Shown here: piece by piece, positions 7,656 to 10,562 of the stretch
How positions within the stretch are numbered: position 1 is the first letter of the stretch
How the letters are laid out: each line of letters starts with the position of its first letter
Assembly: GCA_002405405.1 (NCBI GenBank)
Contig: DHLT01000127.1
Span: forward strand, 1-10,562
DNA from: Ignavibacteria bacterium UBA4661
GTDB taxonomy: Bacteria > Bacteroidota > Ignavibacteria > Kapaibacteriales > UBA4661
Direction: 5' to 3'
DNA: 10,562 nucleotides
The notes under the pieces: generated by a model
The model's input: only the letters and a program-made list of their open reading frames with translations
Database searches by the model: none
What the model was told of the DNA's origin: nothing
Made by a program: the position numbers and the translations under genes

Positions 7656-7738
7656 CGTACTTAGTTATCTGCTCTATGTTTTTCTGTTTATTCTTCTGAT
7701 AGTGCTTTCTTCCTGATTTTCTTCTTTCTTGATTCTCC

Positions 7739-8656
7739 ATGGCTGAACTTATTGAACTTCCCATTCTGCAACCTGCTACATCATCATCTGAGCATACCTC
7801 AAATAATTCCCTCCTTGATGAAGGTCGTCGTCCCGCATGGCTCAAAGTGAAGGCTCCTGGCGGTGAAAACTATGCCATGCTGAAAGGCATGATGCGTTCA
7901 AAAAAATTACATACAGTATGTGAAGAAGCACGATGCCCTAATATCTCCGAGTGCTGGAGTGCAGGCACAGCTACATTTATGATTTTAGGTGATACTTGCA
8001 CTCGCTCTTGTGGCTTTTGTGCAGTAAAGACAGGTCGTCCACTCATGCTTGATACGCAAGAACCACAACGTGTTGCAGAAGCAGTGCATTCTATGAATTT
8101 ACGCCATACAGTCATTACTTCCGTTAATCGTGATGAATTGGCTGATGGTGGTTCTATCGTTTTCTCTGAAACTATTCACGCAGTGCGCACAATGAATCCT
8201 GGTGTAACAATTGAAGTCTTAATTCCCGACTTCAAAGGAAAAAAAGAAAATCTGCAACGCATTTTTGATGCACGACCCGATATCCTTAATCATAACACTG
8301 AAACGGTACCCCGTTTGTACCGTCGTGTGCGCCCCCAAGCCAAATATCATTGGACATTAAGCGTACTTGAAGAGTCAAAAAAACAAGGACTTCGTACCAA
8401 AACAGGCATCATGCTCGGTCTTGGTGAAACTCACGAAGAATTAGTACAAGTGATGAAAGACTTACGCTCAGTGGGTACAGATATTCTTACGCTTGGTCAA
8501 TATCTACAACCAACAAAACTTCATCTTCCTGTTGAACGTTTTGTTCATCCTCAAGAATTTGCCGAGTATAAACATATTGGCGAAGATATGGGTTTTGACT
8601 TGGTTGAGTCAGGTCCTCTTGTACGCTCTTCGTACCATGCAGAGCGACACGTGTGA
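7739..8656 (+). CDS. lipA: Lipoyl synthase (radical SAM)
   Basis: A 305-residue cytoplasmic enzyme that inserts two sulfur atoms at C6 and C8 of protein-bound octanoyl groups to make the lipoyl cofactor of the 2-oxoacid dehydrogenase and glycine cleavage complexes. Both iron-sulfur clusters are visible: C61-x4-C66-x5-C72 ([12 protein letters not shown]) binds the auxiliary cluster that is consumed as sulfur donor, and C87-TRS-C91-GF-C94 is the radical SAM CxxxCxx[13 protein letters not shown] (128-138), [10 protein letters not shown] (185-194) and the C-terminal RSSYHA (296-301), which contains the serine ligand of the auxiliary cluster, are all family hallmarks. The length is normal and the gene looks intact. 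The ATG is preceded by a pyrimidine-rich leader without Shine-Dalgarno. The octanoyltransferase partner LipB is not in this window. A terminator follows at 8708-8740. Confidence 0.98.
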   Translation: MAELIELPILQPATSSSEHTSNNSLLDEGRRPAWLKVKAPGGENYAMLKGMMRSKKLHTVCEEARCPNISECWSAGTATFMILGDTCTRSCGFCAVKTGRPLMLDTQEPQRVAEAVHSMNLRHTVITSVNRDELADGGSIVFSETIHAVRTMNPGVTIEVLIPDFKGKKENLQRIFDARPDILNHNTETVPRLYRRVRPQAKYHWTLSVLEESKKQGLRTKTGIMLGLGETHEELVQVMKDLRSVGTDILTLGQYLQPTKLHLPVERFVHPQEFAEYKHIGEDMGFDLVESGPLVRSSYHAERHV

Positions 8657-8707
8657 TAACTCATCAGTGTAACTTCATATCACAACTATTGTATGCTTAT
8701 CACAACC

Positions 8708-8740
8708 AAGCCCTTGAACATTCCTGCTCAAGGGCTTTGT
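8708..8740 (+). terminator. Intrinsic terminator of lipA
   Basis: AAGCCCTTGA (8708-8717) pairs perfectly with TCAAGGGCTT (8728-8737) around a 10-nt loop, followed by T-rich TTTGTTATT on the + strand. It sits 51 bp after the lipA stop. The opposite strand after the stem is less T-rich, but the hairpin might also help end the convergent minus-strand lipoprotein gene at 8771-9712. Confidence 0.75.
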
Positions 8741-8770
8741 TATTATCGCCACATTTTTTATTACAAGGAT

Positions 8771-9712
8771 TTACTGTAGAGTAATATTAACACGTCCTGC
8801 GCTACGTGCATTAAGAATGGCATTACCATTATTAATGCTCTTCGTATTCACTACCATGATTTCGACAACAGCATTTCCAGCGTTCAATGTTTGTAATTCT
8901 GCCGCTGTAAATGTTACGGTTGTTGCTGAATTATCAGTTGTTCGTTTGGTGATAGGTTTTACTTGTGATGTTCTATTTTGGCTACCACCTTGTGATCTCG
9001 TGCCGGAAAGACTTGTAGGAGCATTCCGTACAACAGCGAAAACTGTCGATCCTGCACCTAATGCTCCCCAATTCACCGTTAATGTACCACTCCTTTCTAC
9101 TGTTGATCCTGCGGTTGGTGCAGATATACTTACTGCATTTGGTACATCAATACTATTATCTGAAAGTGTATAACCCGTTACAGAGAAGACCGCTGTCATA
9201 CCCGTATTAGCCAATGGTATAAAGGTTGGCGTTACACCTCGTACTGGTAAAGGATAAGAAAAGAGTAAACCACGACGGGAACCCCCACTACGCCCACCAC
9301 CACCAAAGAAGGGATTACCACGGCCACTATCGGGTTGCGTTGGTAAAATTTGCCCCATGCTATATGTTGCGCCATTAATCGCTACACCAACATTCGTAAT
9401 TGTTCCAATGGTCGAACTAAACTGACCTGAAGCAATACCTCCTAAGGTGCCAGTCGTTGTTGTTACACGCTCCAAGGATAATTCCGCTTGAGGGCATTGT
9501 CCGCGCAGTTGATCAACAAAAGGCTTACCTGTGGTATCTGTCACCCATGTAACGGCGGTTAAAACATCATCATTAGCAGCTGCAATACTTGTGTCGTTCA
9601 CATTAAACGGATCAGTTTGACTGCATGATGTCAATGCCATCAAAGTCATTGCTAATAACCACAAACCAAAAATGCGAGCGTGCAATGCACGGTGACTATA
9701 CAGAATACGCAT
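8771..9712 (-). CDS. Lipoprotein with Gly/Arg-rich linker and Ig-like C-terminal part, function unknown
   Basis: A 313-residue protein that I cannot assign to a named family. The N-terminus is a lipoprotein signal: basic start, hydrophobic FGLWLLAMTLMAL and lipobox LTSC, with Cys30 as the lipidated residue followed by Ser, so no Asp at +2. Residues 40-125 form a first Thr/Gly-rich domain (DDVLTAVTWVTDTTGKPFVDQL...). Residues 127-147 are a Gly/Arg/Ser-rich linker (GRGNPFFGGGGRSGGSRRG). Residues about 190-313 look like a beta-sandwich (VSISAPTAGSTVERSGTLTVNWG, then VTFTAAELQTL and VVEIMVVNT), suggesting an Ig/fibronectin-like fold. The start is supported by GGGAG at 9720-9724, 7 nt before the ATG. 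I infer a cell-surface or periplasmic anchored protein. It is probably transcribed alone, since a terminator of the upstream gene lies at 10011-10043. Confidence 0.8.
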   Translation of the reverse strand: MRILYSHRALHARIFGLWLLAMTLMALTSCSQTDPFNVNDTSIAAANDDVLTAVTWVTDTTGKPFVDQLRGQCPQAELSLERVTTTTGTLGGIASGQFSSTIGTITNVGVAINGATYSMGQILPTQPDSGRGNPFFGGGGRSGGSRRGLLFSYPLPVRGVTPTFIPLANTGMTAVFSVTGYTLSDNSIDVPNAVSISAPTAGSTVERSGTLTVNWGALGAGSTVFAVVRNAPTSLSGTRSQGGSQNRTSQVKPITKRTTDNSATTVTFTAAELQTLNAGNAVVEIMVVNTKSINNGNAILNARSAGRVNITLQ

Positions 9713-10010
9713 GATACTACTCCCAAAAAAAAGAAAAAAGATAGAACTTATACCTATTGCTTTTAGAGTAAAAACAATAAGAGGGAATCAAAAAATCATA
9801 CGTGTACCGATAATAATAATACAGAGTGTATTTGTGTGAGTTACTGTTGACAATACTGTACGGCTTCGTAGCATCTTGTCAGATAAGACATTAAGTTCAG
9901 AGATAATACTTACTATGTCCTGTCTATAAGTAAGAACACATGACATTGAAAAGCGTTTCAACTTTTTGATATTTTTTTTGATTACTTCTATTTAGCTTCT
10001 TGAACTATGC
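9713..10010. other. Non-coding gap upstream of the 8771-9712 lipoprotein
   Basis: About 300 bp without a convincing reading frame on either strand. It must hold the promoter of the lipoprotein gene, but no clear -33/-7 or -35/-10 pair is visible. The clearest structure is an imperfect hairpin at 9848-9881: outer TGACAA/TTGTCA (9848-9853 with 9876-9881) and inner TACG/CGTA (9859-9862 with 9867-9870), separated by a symmetric 5x5 internal loop. Several short AT-rich inverted repeats near 9890-9940 look like chance. Confidence 0.5.
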
Positions 10011-10043
10011 AAAAAAAAACGCGAAGCACTTTGTGCTCCGCGT
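10011..10043 (-). terminator. Intrinsic terminator of the DUF3098-like gene
   Basis: On the minus strand ACGCG-G-AGCAC (10043-10033) pairs with GTGCT-T-CGCGT (10029-10019) around AAA, with one G-U wobble at 10038/10024, and the stem runs into nine T (10019-10011). On the + strand the wobble becomes an A-C mismatch, which with the T-run fixes the orientation as minus. It lies 43 bp after the stop at 10087. Confidence 0.88.
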
Positions 10044-10086
10044 CATAAAAAGGATAGAAAGAGATTATCTTTTGTGGATACAACTA

Positions 10087-10425
10087 TTACTCGTTTATCT
10101 GCCCATTTGTTGACTCATTTGATGTGGGACGCTTCATCAAGGCTAAGGGAAACAGCACACAATATGCAACTACCAAAACAACTGGCGCTATACGAATAGC
10201 AATAGGATTTGCCCACTTTTCCAAGTACTGTGCGGGATCCGATGTATTAGCAGTCATCATTAAAGCATAGCCAACCACTAGAGCACCAAAGGCAAGTATA
10301 AAGTACCGCAAATTCCCATTACTCAATGGAAATGACCACTGTACTGCAGGAGTTTGACGTGATTGAGAAGAACGTGCTTTTGATGATGTTCGCGTTGCTG
10401 ATGATTGTTTTGTCTGCTTTGCCAT
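10087..10425 (-). CDS. DUF3098-like small two-helix membrane protein
   Basis: A 112-residue protein with a Ser/Thr/Lys/Gln-rich cytoplasmic N-terminus (1-28), then WSFPLSNGNLRYFILAFGALVVGYALM containing helix 1 (about 38-58), a short loop with SDPAQYLEKWANP, and IRIAPVVLVVAYCVLFPLALM containing helix 2 (about 77-97), with a polar tail. The order FP-N-helix-GYALM, then R-I-x-APVVLV, matches the pattern I know from DUF3098 proteins of Bacteroidota, which often sit beside ftsX and uppP in envelope or division gene clusters. No uppP follows here; a terminator lies 43 bp downstream. The function of DUF3098 is unknown, and the family call rests on pattern memory. The ATG has no visible Shine-Dalgarno. 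The gene left of it in transcription may be the fragment at 10513-10562. Confidence 0.72.
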   Translation of the reverse strand: MAKQTKQSSATRTSSKARSSQSRQTPAVQWSFPLSNGNLRYFILAFGALVVGYALMMTANTSDPAQYLEKWANPIAIRIAPVVLVVAYCVLFPLALMKRPTSNESTNGQINE

Positions 10426-10512
10426 ATTTTTTGATAAGAATAGTTATTAGAATCAGGACACCTAAGATACTTAATCTTGCAGTGCTTGCAAAGAAAATGC
10501 CCATAATGTTTT

Positions 10513-10562
10513 TCAAGGTATCATAGGGTCTTCAACTACTTGAACCTGAATATCGTTGCAAA
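10513..10562 (-). CDS. Possible 3' end of a gene running off the right edge
   Basis: The third minus-strand frame from the window edge reads CNDIQVQVVEDPMIP and then a TGA at 10515-10513, a normal-looking protein end with acidic and hydrophobic residues. The other two minus frames also stop within a few codons, so only about 15 codons support this. If real, it lies 87 bp upstream of the DUF3098-like gene and might be co-transcribed with it. In relatives an ftsX gene often sits there, but this fragment is too short to test that. Confidence 0.25.
   Translation of the reverse strand, partial: CNDIQVQVVEDPMIP

Noticed and set aside
10319..10516. Overlapping minus-strand frame starting with TTG at 10516, with a hydrophobic N-terminus
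   Set aside because: It overlaps over 100 bp of the DUF3098-like gene in another frame, has a TTG start that overlaps the upstream stop, and its second half is low-complexity Ser/Asn/Ile without family resemblance.

Overview
The window looks like chromosomal DNA of a moderately AT-rich bacterium from the Bacteroidota/Chlorobiota (FCB) group. The evidence is the distinctive long omega subunit of RNA polymerase, a DUF3098-like small membrane protein, a DUF4270-like lipoprotein directly downstream of a glycogen/starch synthase (an arrangement I recall as common in Bacteroidota), several outer-membrane barrel and lipoprotein genes, and many genes without a Shine-Dalgarno sequence. The exact lineage cannot be fixed by eye.

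Layout, left to right. A terminator-like hairpin at 5-23 probably ends a + strand gene outside the window. A minus-strand CAU-anticodon tRNA (29-101) follows; its acceptor stem fits tRNA-Ile2 better than elongator tRNA-Met. Next comes a minus-strand run, read from right to left: glgA (5373-6896), a DUF4270-like lipoprotein (3952-5175), a FadL/OmpP1-like barrel (2611-3894), a strong terminator (2549-2580), an RDD-TPR membrane protein (984-2543), and a small secreted barrel-like protein only 3 nt further on (177-980). A 277-bp divergent region (6897-7173) separates glgA from the + strand genes rpoZ (omega, 7174-7530) and lipA (lipoyl synthase, 7739-8656), each ended by its own hairpin terminator. 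On the right, the minus strand carries a lipoprotein with a Gly/Arg-rich linker (8771-9712), a 374-bp non-coding gap containing the terminator of the next gene, a DUF3098-like two-helix protein (10087-10425), and perhaps the last codons of one more gene at the window edge.

Together these are core genes (tRNA, RNA polymerase omega, lipoate biosynthesis, glycogen synthesis) interleaved with poorly characterised cell-envelope proteins. I found no mobile element, CRISPR array, toxin-antitoxin pair, phage gene or obvious new system. The points most worth a second look are the intrinsic terminator that ends only 5 nt before the RDD-TPR start codon, the RDD-TPR fusion coupled to an envelope protein, the glgA / DUF4270 / FadL-like linkage, and paired inverted repeats upstream of glgA.
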